Shown piece after piece: positions 7,853-14,437 of a stretch of DNA of 17,317 bases. Position 1 is the first letter of the stretch; every line of letters starts with the position of its first letter. The DNA is from Clostridia bacterium (GTDB lineage Bacteria > Bacillota > Clostridia > TANB77 > CAG-508), in NCBI GenBank assembly GCA_900759475.1, contig CAAEVK010000025.1:1-17317 (forward strand), in the 5' to 3' direction. Made by a program: the position numbers and the translations under genes. The notes under the pieces were generated by a model, which saw only the letters and a list, made by a program, of their open reading frames with translations, was not told the origin of the DNA and made no database searches.

Positions 7853-8723
7853 TTTCTTTTTCCCCCTTAGCATCTAAAAATCTATTTAATAATAGTCTTT
7901 CTCCAATCATTAATATATTGTTTACTAACCAATATAATGCTAATCCCAAAGGTGCTATTAATGCTATGGATATAGACATAATTGGCATAAACCACATCAT
8001 TGTTTTGTTTGCATTTGCTACAGCATCTAGTTCAGAAGTATCTTTATTTTCTTTATTTTTTTCTTGATTCATATTAGATGTCATTCTAATAGAAATAAAC
8101 GAAGATATTACATATAAAATTGGAATAATAAATACCGTTGGATTTGACATATCTTGTGTTGGAACATTACTTAAGTCTAATCCTAAAAATTCCATATTAA
8201 TATATAATTTTTCATAATCTACTTTTTTAGTTTCTTCTAAATTTGTTTCATTTAATTTTGTTGCCGCTTCTTTTACAACAGATATTTCGGGATATGCCAT
8301 ATTTTTCTCGTTTTCTGGTAATTCTGTTTTTATTTCATTTATGTATTTTTCAATTAGTTCTGGTTCTACTTTTTTCATATGAGTTAAAGGACTTCTTACT
8401 AAATAAAACATTGCAAATAATAAGATAATTTGCACAATAGCACTTAAACAGCCACTAAACGGACTCATATTTTCTCTTTTATATAAATCCATTGTTTCTT
8501 GATTAATTTTTTCTTGATTTCCTTTATATTTATCTTGTATTAATTTCATTTCTTCTTGTATTTTAGCAGATTTTTTTAAAGTTTTTTGTTGTTTAATTGA
8601 AATTGGTAATAAAATAATTTTTAAAATAACAGAAAATAATATAATTGCAAGTCCATAATTTTTTAATAACTCATATAATAAATTTAATAAGTATCCAAAG
8701 ATATTTGCAAAAAATTCTATCAT
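7842..8723 (-). CDS. yidC: Membrane protein insertase YidC/Oxa1
   Basis: YidC inserts and folds proteins in the cytoplasmic membrane, alone or with SecYEG. The protein has 293 residues from ATG 8723, which follows a strong GGAGGAATT site; an in-frame ATG at 8765 has no such support. There is an amphipathic and hydrophobic N-terminus, the first family transmembrane segment (LAIILFSVILKIILLPISI), the cytoplasmic coiled-coil hairpin (KIQEEMKLIQDKYKGNQEKI) and further membrane segments ending in ALYWLVNNI. The groove position that is usually Arg in this segment is Lys here. No lipobox cysteine is seen, unlike B. subtilis SpoIIIJ. The insert between the second and third membrane segments is rather long. 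Confidence 0.95.
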   Translation of the reverse strand: MIEFFANIFGYLLNLLYELLKNYGLAIILFSVILKIILLPISIKQQKTLKKSAKIQEEMKLIQDKYKGNQEKINQETMDLYKRENMSPFSGCLSAIVQIILLFAMFYLVRSPLTHMKKVEPELIEKYINEIKTELPENEKNMAYPEISVVKEAATKLNETNLEETKKVDYEKLYINMEFLGLDLSNVPTQDMSNPTVFIIPILYVISSFISIRMTSNMNQEKNKENKDTSELDAVANANKTMMWFMPIMSISIALIAPLGLALYWLVNNILMIGERLLLNRFLDAKGEKENAK

Positions 8724-8798
8724 AATTCCTCCATCTTTATTATATAAGAAAAGTTGCTTTACCACATGTACACGTTTACTTTACAAACAACAAATGTC

Positions 8799-8852
8799 AA
8801 AGAAACTATCCTTGTTGTATACGTAAAAATCTGCGATTTTCCTATACAATAA
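8799..8852. repeat. Hairpin repeat, copy 1
   Basis: The direct-repeat part is AAAGAAA...CTTGTTGTATA..GTAAAAAT. The hairpin arms are 8812-8831 and 8835-8852; apart from small mismatches they pair (TTGTATA with TATACAA, AAAATC with GATTTT) around a 3-base loop. Copy 2 shares the flank and both arm ends. Confidence 0.6.
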
Positions 8853-8929
8853 AAAAACTTTTTTAAATAATAATTTTTTTGTCAAAATGTAGTCATGTAT
8901 AAAAAATGACTTTGCAAAGGGTACAGACC

Positions 8930-9036
8930 AAAGAAATTTAATCTTGTTGTATAGGAAAATTCTTGTTTATTATTAATTGGTCTTGTTAAAAAGTAATCTT
9001 CAATAAATAAATATATTCTTTTTTTCTATACAATAA
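8930..9036. repeat. Hairpin repeat, copy 2
   Basis: It begins with the same AAAGAAA flank (8930-8936) followed by CTTGTTGTATAGG and ends with TTTCTATACAATAAAAAA, like copy 1. The arms are 8944-8959 and 9019-9036, but the loop is about 59 bases, so this copy may be an expanded form or an element with an insert. Confidence 0.5.
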
Positions 9037-9052
9037 AAAATACATAGTATTT

Positions 9053-9271
9053 TTATTTTAAAGGATCATAACCACCTTTTGAAAAAGGGTTGCATTTTAA
9101 TATTCTAAAAATTCCAAGTCCTCCCCCTTTTAAAATACCATATTTTAATATTGCTTGTTTTGTATATTCTGAACATGTTGGATAATATTTGCAATTAATT
9201 CCTAAAAAATGAAATATAGGAGAAATTTTTTTTTGGTAACCATTAATTAAAAAAACAAAAAATTTTTTCAT
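9053..9271 (-). CDS. yidD: Membrane protein insertion efficiency factor YidD
   Basis: YidD is a small membrane-associated protein that assists YidC-dependent insertion. The protein has 72 residues. It shows the family core YQKKISPIFHFLGINCKYYPTCSEYTKQAI with the conserved Cys residues, then GGGLGIFRILKCNPFSKGGYDPL, the usual C-terminal signature. Its ATG overlaps the rnpA stop by four bases (ATGA), a translational-coupling arrangement common for this gene pair. Confidence 0.97.
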   Translation of the reverse strand: MKKFFVFLINGYQKKISPIFHFLGINCKYYPTCSEYTKQAILKYGILKGGGLGIFRILKCNPFSKGGYDPLK

Positions 9272-9609
9272 TTTCTTATTAAATTAGCCTTTTCTAATAA
9301 TTTTTCTATTTCCTCATTTATCTTCCAAAAAGAAATACCTTTTTTTTCGTTATTCTTCTTCCATAAAAAAACAAGGCTATAGTTTTCTTTTATTTTTTCT
9401 TCTTTCTCTCGATAACTTTCTTTAATCCATCTCTTTATTTTATTTCTCCATACAGCGTTTCCTGCTTTTTTACTAACTGCTATTCCTATTTTATTTTGTT
9501 GATTATTTTTTAGTACATAAACGCAAATATATTTTCCTAGATAAAGTTTTCCTCTATCCATTACATTTTTAAATTCATAATTTTTTTTTAATGTTTCTGT
9601 TTTTTTCAT
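9268..9609 (-). CDS. rnpA: Ribonuclease P protein component
   Basis: RnpA is the protein subunit of RNase P, which removes 5' leaders from precursor tRNAs. The core motif reads GNAVWRNKIKRWIKE, a variant of the usual RNR box with Lys in the third position. The N-terminus MKKTETLKKNYEFKNVMDRGK is typical and fixes the preferred start at ATG 9609 (113 residues); a GTG at 9618 would add three residues. The ribosome site is weak in both cases (GAGTGA or GAG). It sits between rpmH and yidD as in most bacteria and is separated from rpmH by a hairpin terminator. Confidence 0.95.
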   Translation of the reverse strand: MKKTETLKKNYEFKNVMDRGKLYLGKYICVYVLKNNQQNKIGIAVSKKAGNAVWRNKIKRWIKESYREKEEKIKENYSLVFLWKKNNEKKGISFWKINEEIEKLLEKANLIRK

Positions 9610-9630
9610 TTTTTTCACTCATTTATCTCA

Positions 9631-9656
9631 GAAAAGACCACAATAAAAATGTGGTC
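9631..9656 (-). terminator. Attenuator-type terminator between rpmH and rnpA
   Basis: The minus strand reads GACCACA, a 7-base loop, TGTGGTC, then TTTTC. It lies 8 bases after the rpmH stop. A leaky terminator here would allow much more L34 than RnpA to be made from one promoter; the short U-run suggests partial read-through. Confidence 0.7.
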
Positions 9657-9663
9657 CTTCATT

Positions 9664-9798
9664 TTAAGCACTTAATTTTTTTCTTCCCTTTTCACGTCTA
9701 GCTTTTAAAACTTTTCTTCCCGCTGCTGTTTTCATTCTTTTCATAAATCCATGCTCTTTTTGTTCTTGTCTTTTTTTTGGTTGATAAGTTCTTTTCAT
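9664..9798 (-). CDS. rpmH: 50S ribosomal protein L34
   Basis: This small basic protein of the large ribosomal subunit has 44 residues. It starts MKRTYQPKKRQEQKEHGFMK and ends AAGRKVLKARREKGRKKLSA, the family pattern for L34. The ATG is preceded by a strong GGAGGTG site. It is the first gene leftward from oriC, ahead of rnpA and yidD, and has a strong promoter about 145 bases upstream. Confidence 0.97.
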   Translation of the reverse strand: MKRTYQPKKRQEQKEHGFMKRMKTAAGRKVLKARREKGRKKLSA

Positions 9799-9944
9799 TT
9801 TGCACCTCCTAAATATCCTTTATTGTTGAAGTAATTTTTGCAATTAACGAGCTGACAGGTATGCCCTCCCTATATTCTTTTAATTACTTTAAATTATTTT
9901 TTTATTACATCTTCTTGACAAAATTATTTCTCATAAGTATAGCT
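9799..9944 (-). promoter_or_regulatory. Long, possibly structured rpmH 5' leader
   Basis: About 140 bases separate the promoter from the rpmH ATG. Perfect 8-base complementary arms (9882-9889 with 9829-9836; AAGTAATT/AATTACTT) enclose a G-rich AGGGAGGG segment and the small stem AGG-GCATA-CCT. I cannot assign it to a known leader class. Confidence 0.4.
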
Positions 9945-9974
9945 ATTATACTACAAGCTTTAAGTAAAAGTCAA
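9945..9974 (-). promoter_or_regulatory. Promoter of rpmH-rnpA-yidD
   Basis: The minus strand shows TTGACT (9974-9969), 18 bases, then a perfect TATAAT (9950-9945). Confidence 0.8.
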
Positions 9975-10074
9975 TATTTTTTTCATTTTTTCGGCTTTTA
10001 GATTTCAAAATAATAGTATAGGCACAAAAAAGAAAAAGTATTTAAAATTATTTTGAATATTTTTTTGAATTCTA

Positions 10075-10104
10075 TTGACTTCTTCTTTTCTTTTTTGATA
10101 TCAT
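10075..10104 (+). promoter_or_regulatory. Promoter of dnaA
   Basis: TTGACT (10075-10080), 18 bases, then TATCAT (10099-10104). It lies just before the left DnaA-box cluster, so DnaA bound there could repress its own gene, as in other Firmicutes. Confidence 0.65.
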
Positions 10105-10153
10105 ATGAAAATAATAGGGAAATAAGGCTTTCTGGGAAATTTAATTAACTACT

Positions 10154-10215
10154 TGTGGATAACTTTTGCTTGAAAATAAGGGGTTATCAACAATTGTGGA
10201 TAAATTTGTGGATAA
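10154..10215 (+). other. Left oriC DnaA-box cluster
   Basis: Three perfect reverse-oriented DnaA boxes, TGTGGATAA (TTATCCACA on the other strand), lie at 10154-10162, 10195-10203 and 10207-10215. A one-mismatch box TTATCAACA is at 10184-10192. The cluster occupies the rpmH-dnaA spacer between the dnaA promoter and start, equivalent to the incA/incB side of the B. subtilis bipartite origin. The rest of the 453-base spacer holds the two divergent promoters and AT-rich sequence; no gene is seen. Confidence 0.9.
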
Positions 10216-10251
10216 CTTTTTAATATTTTTTAGGAAGGACTGAATAATAAA

Positions 10252-11589
10252 ATGCAAGCAAATCTAAATGAACTTTTAAATAAAGCAAAAGAATTATTAA
10301 AAGAAGAAACAACTGAAATTTCATATCAAACTTGGTTTAAGTCTTTAGAAATAGATAGTATGAATGAAAATTCTATTACTTTAATTGCAGATTCTATTTT
10401 CCAAAAAGAACTTTTAGAATCAAAATTTCAAGATTTAGTTGTTAATACCTTTAATTTTTTAACAAATAAAGATTGTTCTATTTCTATTATTTTAAAAGAA
10501 GATAAAGTAACACCAGAAATAGTAGAAACTCAAAAACAAAAAGAAGTTTCTCTTGGTTATTTTAATGCAACTTTAAATTCTAATTATACCTTTGATACTT
10601 TTGTTGTAGGAAATAACAATAGTTTTGCACATGCTGCTGCTTTAGCAGTTGCGGAAGCTCCTGGTTCTTCTTACAACCCCTTATTTTTATATGGTGGTGT
10701 TGGATTAGGAAAAACACACTTAATGCATGCTATTGGAAATGAAATTTTACGTTCTAATAAATCTGCAAAAGTTTTATATGTTACTTCTGAAAGATTTACA
10801 AATGAATTTATTGATGCCATTAAAAATAATAAAATGGAAAATTTTCGAAATAAGTATAGAACGATAGATGTATTATTAATTGACGATATACAATTTATTG
10901 TGGGAAAAGAAAGAATTCAAGAAGAATTTTTTCATACATTTAATACTTTGTACGAATCTAAAAAACAAATTATTTTATCTAGTGATAAACCACCTAGAGA
11001 TATTCAATTATTAGAAGATAGGTTAAAATCTCGCTTCGAATGGGGATTAATTGTTGATATTTCTCTACCCGATTATGAAACTCGTTATGCTATTCTTAGG
11101 AAAAAAGCAGAAACAGAACATATTATTATTAATGATGAAATTTTATCTAATATTGCTATGAGAATTGATACAAATGTTAGGGAGTTAGAAGGTGTATTAA
11201 ATAAATTAATTGCTATTTCTTCTTTAACGCATAGTCCTATTACAATGGAATCTGCTGAAAAACATATTAATGAAGTAGTATTAAAAAAGGAAAAAATCAT
11301 TTCTTCTGATTATATTCAAGAAGTTGTTGCTAAATACTTTAATATTGATAAAAAAGAATTAAAAAATTCAAAACGATCTAATAATATTGCTTTTCCAAGA
11401 CAAATAGCGATGTACTTGTGTAGAGATATTTCTGCTATGTCATTTCCTCAAATAGGAAATGACTTTGGAAAAAGAGATCATACAACTGTAATGCATGCTT
11501 ATACAAAAATTGAAAAAGAAATAAAAGAAAATCCAAATACAAAATTAATTGTGGAAAGTGTGAAAAAAATCATTTTAGACGATAATTAG
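10252..11589 (+). CDS. dnaA: Chromosomal replication initiator DnaA
   Basis: DnaA is an AAA+ ATPase that binds DnaA boxes at oriC, opens the duplex and loads the helicase. The protein has 445 residues, normal length. Domain I includes ISYQTWFKSL; a short linker follows. Walker A GGVGLGKTH is at 148-156 and Walker B VLLIDDIQF at about 207-215, with SRFEWGL as the sensor-side AAA+ landmark. The domain IV signature DHTTVMHAYTKIEKEI near the C-terminus binds the box DNA. The ATG follows AGGAAGG at a rather long distance (about 12-13 bases), so translation may be inefficient. The gene is flanked on both sides by DnaA boxes. No in-frame CGG is present. Confidence 0.98.
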   Translation: MQANLNELLNKAKELLKEETTEISYQTWFKSLEIDSMNENSITLIADSIFQKELLESKFQDLVVNTFNFLTNKDCSISIILKEDKVTPEIVETQKQKEVSLGYFNATLNSNYTFDTFVVGNNNSFAHAAALAVAEAPGSSYNPLFLYGGVGLGKTHLMHAIGNEILRSNKSAKVLYVTSERFTNEFIDAIKNNKMENFRNKYRTIDVLLIDDIQFIVGKERIQEEFFHTFNTLYESKKQIILSSDKPPRDIQLLEDRLKSRFEWGLIVDISLPDYETRYAILRKKAETEHIIINDEILSNIAMRIDTNVRELEGVLNKLIAISSLTHSPITMESAEKHINEVVLKKEKIISSDYIQEVVAKYFNIDKKELKNSKRSNNIAFPRQIAMYLCRDISAMSFPQIGNDFGKRDHTTVMHAYTKIEKEIKENPNTKLIVESVKKIILDDN

Positions 11590-11636
11590 CTATTATTTAA
11601 ATATTTTTCGACATTTTTTAAAATTTTTGTTCTATC

Positions 11637-11661
11637 AAACAATTTTTTTAAAAAATTGTTT
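11637..11661 (+). terminator. AT-only palindrome behind dnaA, possible weak terminator
   Basis: AAACAATTTTTT and AAAAAATTGTTT form 12-base arms with a single extra T, about 48 bases after the dnaA stop. With no G-C pairs in the core it is a weak terminator at best; it might instead belong to origin structure. Confidence 0.35.
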
Positions 11662-11690
11662 AATCTTTTCTTACGGAAGAACAAGATTAG

Positions 11691-11912
11691 TTATCAACAA
11701 GACCCTGTGAATTTCTTGTGAATGACTTGTTAATAACTAACATATCCACAGAAGAAAATTTTAGATGTGTATAACTTAATTGGTTATCCCCAAATTTATA
11801 AACAACTTTTTTCTTTCGGAAATAGCCAATTACATTAGTTTTCCACACAATCCACAACGCTTACTACTAATAATACTATTATTATTTATTTATATAAAAG
11901 GAGTGGCAAAAA
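11691..11912 (+). other. Right oriC DnaA-box cluster and unwinding element
   Basis: The 323-base dnaA-dnaN spacer holds DnaA boxes: a perfect TGTGTATAA (11766-11774), and one-mismatch boxes TTATCAACA (11691-11699), TGTTAATAA (11728-11736), ATATCCACA (11742-11750), TTATCCCCA (11784-11792) and TTTTCCACA (11839-11847). They are followed from about 11861 by trinucleotide-like steps TAC TAC TAA TAA TAC TAT and a pure AT run, which resembles a DnaA-trio and unwinding element next to the last box. This matches the incC side of B. subtilis oriC; I infer that strand opening starts here. Confidence 0.8.
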
Positions 11913-13028
11913 ATGAAAATTGTCTGTGAAAAAGATTTATTATTAAAAGGCATTAATTCCGTAGTAAAAGCAGCATCTACTAAAACAACCATGCCTATAT
12001 TAGAAGGTATTCTTATTCAAACAAATGATAATGAAATAAAGTTAACAACTTATGATTTAGAAATAGGAATAGAATATGTTATGAGTTGCAATGTTTACGA
12101 ACAAGGAAGTACAGTCGTTAATGCGATTATGTTTAGTGAAATTATTAGAAAATTACCAGATACAGATATTTCAATTTTTATTAATGAAAATAATTTATTA
12201 GTAATTGAATGTGAAGGTTCTTTGTATAAATTAGCAACCATGAATGCAGAAGAATTTCCAGAATTACCTAAAATAGAAGTTGAAAATTCAATAACATTAG
12301 AACAAAACATACTAAAGAATATGATTAGAAAAACAATTTTTGCAGTAAGTACAGAAGAAAATAGACCAATTTTTACAGGTTGTTTATTTGAAATACAAGA
12401 AAATAAATTAAATGTTGTGTCTGTTGATGGATTTAGACTAGCATTAAAAAGCAATTTTTTAACAACTAAAGTAAATAATTTTAGTGCGGTTATTCCAGGG
12501 AAAACATTAAATGAAGTAAATAAAATTATATCAGATTCTTTTGATAATATTATGATTGGTGTAGCAAAAAATCAAGCTGTATTTGAAATGGAAAACTGTA
12601 AAATTGTAACAAGAATTTTAGATGGAGAATTTTTAAATTATGCTAGCGTTATTCCAGCAAATTGGGAAACAAGAATTAGGGTAAATAAAAATGTTTTTCA
12701 AAATTGCTTTGAGAGGATTAGTTTAATATCTGCATCAAGTAGCGAAAAAGAAAAAAAATACCCAGTAAAAGTAAATATTGATATAGGAAAAGTAACAATT
12801 TCTTGTACAAATCAAACAGGAGATGCAAAAGAAGAAATTTATGTAGAAACAGAAGGAAAAAATTTAGAAATAGGATTTAATCCAAAATATTTTTTAGATT
12901 GTTTAAAAGTAATAGAAGATGAAGAAATTTTTGTAGATTTTGGTACAAGTATTTCTCCATGCGTTATTAGACCTGTGGATGATGGCGAATATGCATATAT
13001 GATATTACCAATTAAATTAAAAGAATAA
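11913..13028 (+). CDS. dnaN: DNA polymerase III beta subunit (sliding clamp)
   Basis: DnaN forms the ring-shaped clamp that tethers DNA polymerase III and other repair and replication proteins to DNA. The protein has 371 residues, normal for three-domain bacterial clamps. It begins MKIVCEKDLLLKGINSVVKA, contains the typical TMPILEGILI and VDGFRLAL segments and ends YAYMILPIKLKE, close to the family ending MILPxRL. The start is ATG behind AAGGAGTG. It follows the right oriC cluster and heads the dnaN-recF-remB-gyrB run; the S4-domain gene often found between dnaN and recF is absent. No in-frame CGG is present. Confidence 0.98.
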   Translation: MKIVCEKDLLLKGINSVVKAASTKTTMPILEGILIQTNDNEIKLTTYDLEIGIEYVMSCNVYEQGSTVVNAIMFSEIIRKLPDTDISIFINENNLLVIECEGSLYKLATMNAEEFPELPKIEVENSITLEQNILKNMIRKTIFAVSTEENRPIFTGCLFEIQENKLNVVSVDGFRLALKSNFLTTKVNNFSAVIPGKTLNEVNKIISDSFDNIMIGVAKNQAVFEMENCKIVTRILDGEFLNYASVIPANWETRIRVNKNVFQNCFERISLISASSSEKEKKYPVKVNIDIGKVTISCTNQTGDAKEEIYVETEGKNLEIGFNPKYFLDCLKVIEDEEIFVDFGTSISPCVIRPVDDGEYAYMILPIKLKE

Positions 13029-13068
13029 ATTAAAAAAATTTATACAGCGAAAAAAGAGGCAATAAAAT

Positions 13069-14134
13069 ATGTATATTAAAAGTATAAAATTAAAGAATTT
13101 TAGAAATTATGAAGAACAAGAAATTATATTAGATAAAAATTTAAATGTTTTTTATGGAAATAATGGGGAAGGAAAAACCAATATTTTAGAAGCTATTTTC
13201 TTATGTAGTTTAGGAAAATCTTTTAGAACTAAAAAAGATAAAGAATTAATACAATTTAAAAAAGAAAAAGCTTATGTTGAAATTAATTATGAAAAAAGTG
13301 ATAGAATTGGAAATATAAAATTAGAAATAGGAGAAAAGAAAAATTTTTTTGTAAATGAAATAAAAATAAAAAAATTAAGTGAAATTTTACGGAAATATTT
13401 ATGTAGTTTTATTTAATCCAAATGATATTCAAATTTTAAAAGATGGACCAGCGGCAAGAAGAAGATTTTTAGACATTATGATTAGTCAATTAAGAACAGG
13501 ATATGTATATAATTATAATCAATATATAAAAACATTAGAACAGAGAAACAATTATTTAAGGCAAATAAAATTAGAAGGTAAAGAACAGAGACTTTTAGAA
13601 ATTTGGGATGAACAGCTAGCTATTTTGGGAAAGAAAATATATGATTATCGCCAAGAATTTATTGAAAAAATAAAAGAAAAAATTAATATAATTCATGGAA
13701 AAATAACAGATAATAAAGAGATAATAAAAATAGAGTATCAATCTAATTGTAGCAACAAAGAAAAATATTTAGAAAAGTTAATAAAAGCTAGAGAGATTGA
13801 TATAAAAAAAGGTTATACTGTTTATGGAATTCATAGAGATGATTTTAATATTTTTTTAAATAATATTTTAGTTAATATTTATGGTTCACAGGGACAACAA
13901 AGAACAAGCATTATTTCTTTAAAAATGGCAGAGTTAGAAGTAATATATGATGAAATTGGAGAATATCCTATTTTATTATTAGATGATTTTATGTCAGAAT
14001 TAGACGATTTAAGAATTCAAAATTTTATTCAAAAAATAAAACATAATCAAGTTATAATTACATGTACAGATAAAATAAAATTAGAAAATCAATTTGGAAA
14101 ATTAGCAAATGTACAACAAGGAAAAATTCTTTAA
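13069..14134 (+). CDS. recF: DNA replication and repair protein RecF, interrupted by a +1 frameshift at CGG
   Basis: RecF is an SMC/ABC-like ATPase that, with RecO and RecR, helps load RecA at single-strand gaps. Walker A GNNGEGKTN is at residues 30-38. Codon 108 is CGG, after which the frame runs into TAA eight codons later. Skipping one base at CGGA (13390-13393) gives ILGNIYVVLFNPND and continues through GPAARRRFLD, the ABC signature YGSQGQQRT (about 272) and Walker B ILLLDDFMSELD (about 302). The joined product is 354 residues, slightly shorter than usual but complete. The glycine created by the shift matches a well-conserved glycine before the NVVxFxPxD block. It lies 40 bases after dnaN and 15 before remB. 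As for parA and rsmG, the break could be programmed, an error or a mutation. Confidence 0.9.
13387..13393 (+). other. Putative +1 frameshift site in recF (TTA CGG A)
   Basis: TTA-CGG-A, the same heptamer as in parA. CGG is in-frame codon 108; downstream similarity is in the frame beginning with GGA (13391). The predicted reading is EIL-G-NIYVV. There is no clear Shine-Dalgarno-like sequence immediately upstream. Confidence 0.78.
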
Positions 14135-14149
14135 AAGGATAGTGATAAA

Positions 14150-14395
14150 ATGTATTTGCATATTTGTAAAAATATGATTATTAAAACAGAAAATATTATT
14201 GGAATATTTGACATCAATAGTATAAAAGAAACAAAAGAGTTTCAAGAATTATTTTTTCAACTAAAGGAAAGGAATCAATTAATAGATATTTCTGAAAGTA
14301 TGCAAAAATCATTTATTTTAATAAAAGAAAATCAAGAAAATAAAGCATATATTTCTAATGTTTCTGTTGCAACATTAGAAAAAAGAATAAATTAA
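14150..14395 (+). CDS. remB: RemB/YaaB-like protein (DUF370 family)
   Basis: The protein has 81 residues and begins MYLHICKNMIIKTENIIGIFD, with a later SFILIKENQENKAYISNVSVATL segment, which fits the DUF370/extracellular matrix regulatory protein family (RemB, formerly YaaB). In B. subtilis the related RemA binds DNA to activate matrix genes; RemB's own role is less clear. The ATG follows AAAGGATAG. It sits between recF and gyrB, exactly where yaaB lies in Bacillus, 15 bases after recF and 42 before gyrB, so it is probably part of the same transcript. Confidence 0.88.
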   Translation: MYLHICKNMIIKTENIIGIFDINSIKETKEFQELFFQLKERNQLIDISESMQKSFILIKENQENKAYISNVSVATLEKRIN

Positions 14396-14437
14396 AAAAT
14401 TTATTATATAAAGAAACAATAGAAATGGAGGACGAAA

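Larger units (their letters stand above)
8724..9052. other. Gene-free yidD-yidC spacer (329 bases) with hairpin repeats
   Basis: No gene is visible in either strand. The spacer holds two copies of a hairpin-forming repeat (listed separately) and, on the minus strand, a TTGACA at 8800-8795 with only a poor -10 partner. A short AT hairpin (9036-9054) overlaps the yidD stop and could be a weak terminator. As it precedes yidC, it should form a long 5' leader if transcription enters from rpmH-rnpA-yidD. Confidence 0.6.

Noticed and set aside
8881..8930. AAAGGGTACAGACC in the yidC leader as a T-box or tRNA-like element.
   Set aside because: The T-box core (AGGGTGG-ACCGCG) and a specifier stem are not present, and yidC is not a usual T-box target.
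11671..11677. A further TTACGGA in the dnaA-dnaN spacer.
   Set aside because: It lies outside any gene, so it cannot be a translational frameshift site; probably chance.
2235..13393. Reassignment of CGG to another amino acid (such as Trp or Gln) as explanation for the three sites.
   Set aside because: Reading CGG as any single sense codon does not restore the frame; all three genes need a one-base shift, so a plain reassignment cannot explain them.
2215..14134. Treating parA, rsmG and recF as ordinary pseudogenes.
   Set aside because: All other parts of the three proteins are well conserved with no further stops or shifts, and the same A-CGG-A signature recurs in each; independent decay would not produce one shared motif.
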